NCBI GenBank assembly: GCA_004525465.1
Contig: SPCN01000156.1
Span: 1 to 5,743 of the forward strand
Origin: Chrysiogenales bacterium
Lineage (GTDB): Bacteria > Acidobacteriota > Aminicenantia > UBA2199
Direction: 5' to 3'
Length of the DNA stretch: 5,743 nt
The position numbers and the translations under genes are program-made. Positions within the stretch are counted from its first letter, which is position 1, and each line of letters opens with the position of its first letter. Under the pieces are notes generated by a model. It was not told the origin of the DNA. It did not search any database and saw only the letters and a program-made list of their open reading frames with translations. This document shows, piece by piece, positions 5,476 to 5,743 of the stretch.

Positions 5476-5482
5476 ACCTCCT
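5476..5482 (-). promoter_or_regulatory. Strong ribosome binding site that fixes the LOR lipoprotein start
   Basis: On the minus strand AGGAGGT is followed by GCCC and the ATG at 5471. It is a near-perfect Shine-Dalgarno site and rules in favour of 5471 over the ATGs at 5489 and 5624. Confidence 0.75.
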
Positions 5483-5513
5483 CGGCCATGAAAAGATCCG
5501 GTTTCCAAGGCCT

Positions 5514-5540
5514 AATATATCCAAGCAAGTTTGTTTCCAA
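5514..5540 (-). promoter_or_regulatory. Candidate promoter of the LOR lipoprotein gene
   Basis: On the minus strand TTGGAA (5540-5535), a 15-bp spacer and TATATT (5519-5514) fit a sigma-70-type promoter with a rather short spacer. The start would be near 5507, leaving a leader of about 36 bases that contains the AGGAGGT site. Confidence 0.4.
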
Positions 5541-5598
5541 TTTCATCTGCAAAATATGTCCGCAAAAAGTGACAACCAGGCGGAAAAATGGAGAACCC

Positions 5599-5618
5599 GG
5601 GGACGGTTCCTGAATTCT
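5599..5618. repeat. REP-like module with GGGGACGGT end, upstream of the LOR gene
   Basis: GGGGACGGT (5599-5607) matches the two ends of the palindromic element at 1694-1839 (GGGGACAGT, and GGGGACGGT as the complement of 1831-1839). It continues as TCCTGAATTCT. No inverted partner (ACCGTCCCC) is seen up to the right edge, so this is either a solitary end or the left end of an element continuing outside the window. Confidence 0.4.
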
Positions 5619-5642
5619 CGACAACTTTCTGCCAGAGGAATT

Positions 5643-5711
5643 GGTGTCAGGTCTTACATTACTACATTTTTATTTTGTATTGGTCTCCTGTCTATAGAAG
5701 ACCTGACCCCG
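5643..5711. repeat. Inverted-repeat element with GTCAGGTC / GACCTGAC arms
   Basis: GGTGTCAGGTC (5643-5653) and GACCTGACCCC (5701-5711) are inverted copies with one mismatch in 11 bases, around a 47-base AT-rich centre. The left arm matches the module at 897-908 in 11 of 12 bases. Arms of this type resemble those I recall beside REP-associated (Y1) transposase genes, but no transposase is present in the 32 bases left before the edge. A competing small hairpin can form on the right side (about 5682-5704). Confidence 0.5.
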
Positions 5712-5743
5712 AAGCTGCGCAGCGGAAGGGCTTGCAATTTTTC

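Noticed and set aside
5472..5624. Longer start of the LOR lipoprotein at 5624 or 5489
   Set aside because: The frame from 5624 would begin upstream of the candidate promoter and bury the signal peptide; only 5471 has AGGAGGT at the right distance.
5613..5642. AATTC / GAATT hairpin between the two right-hand repeat modules
   Set aside because: A 5-bp AT-rich stem with a 20-base loop is not convincing.
5731..5738. GCTTGCAA shared with 1703-1710
   Set aside because: Eight bases are too few to claim a repeat, although it is noted that the other copy lies in the palindromic element.

Overview
This window reads as chromosomal DNA of an anaerobic, double-membraned (Gram-negative type) bacterium of moderately high GC. 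The grounds are a ferredoxin-type 2-oxoacid oxidoreductase, a desulforedoxin-like small metalloprotein, a predicted lipoprotein and a predicted outer-membrane beta-barrel protein. The combination resembles Acidobacteriota/Aminicenantes-like or deltaproteobacterial genomes, but this placement comes from general resemblance only and is low confidence.

Layout, left to right. (1) 1-746, minus strand: the 5' part of a gene for an exported protein with an SH3-like domain, a proline-rich linker and a beta-barrel-like C-terminal part; it runs off the left edge. (2) 747-937: its promoter region, plus a REP-like repeat module close to the end of the next gene. (3) 938-1624, minus strand: a class I SAM-dependent methyltransferase with a near-ideal promoter placed so close to the ATG that the mRNA is probably leaderless. 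(4) 1625-1912: a divergent intergenic region holding a 146-bp imperfect palindromic element. (5) 1913-4754, plus strand: the main unit, made of a 64-residue Cys-rich small protein, a fused gamma-alpha subunit (KorA-type) and a beta subunit (KorB-type) of a thiamine-diphosphate, ferredoxin-type 2-oxoacid oxidoreductase. (6) 4803-5471, minus strand, convergent: a predicted lipoprotein carrying a LURP-one-related (LOR/YxjI-like) domain. (7) 5472-5743: its promoter, then REP-like repeat modules up to the right edge.

The two oxidoreductase genes overlap by 17 bp and form one enzyme. The beta subunit has a glutamine where the well-studied members of the family have the third cysteine of their [4Fe-4S] site, and the alpha subunit carries matching variant motifs (YPMSP, TTSGGGF), so the pair looks like a coherent subfamily whose substrate cannot be read from sequence. 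The small Cys-rich protein just upstream could be a redox partner; that is inference from position and cysteine pattern.

The intergenic regions share short modules (GGGGAC[A/G]GT and GG[T/G]GTCAG[A/G]TC) that resemble the dispersed palindromes associated with REP/RAYT (Y1 transposase) systems. No transposase gene, tRNA, rRNA or CRISPR array is visible in this window.
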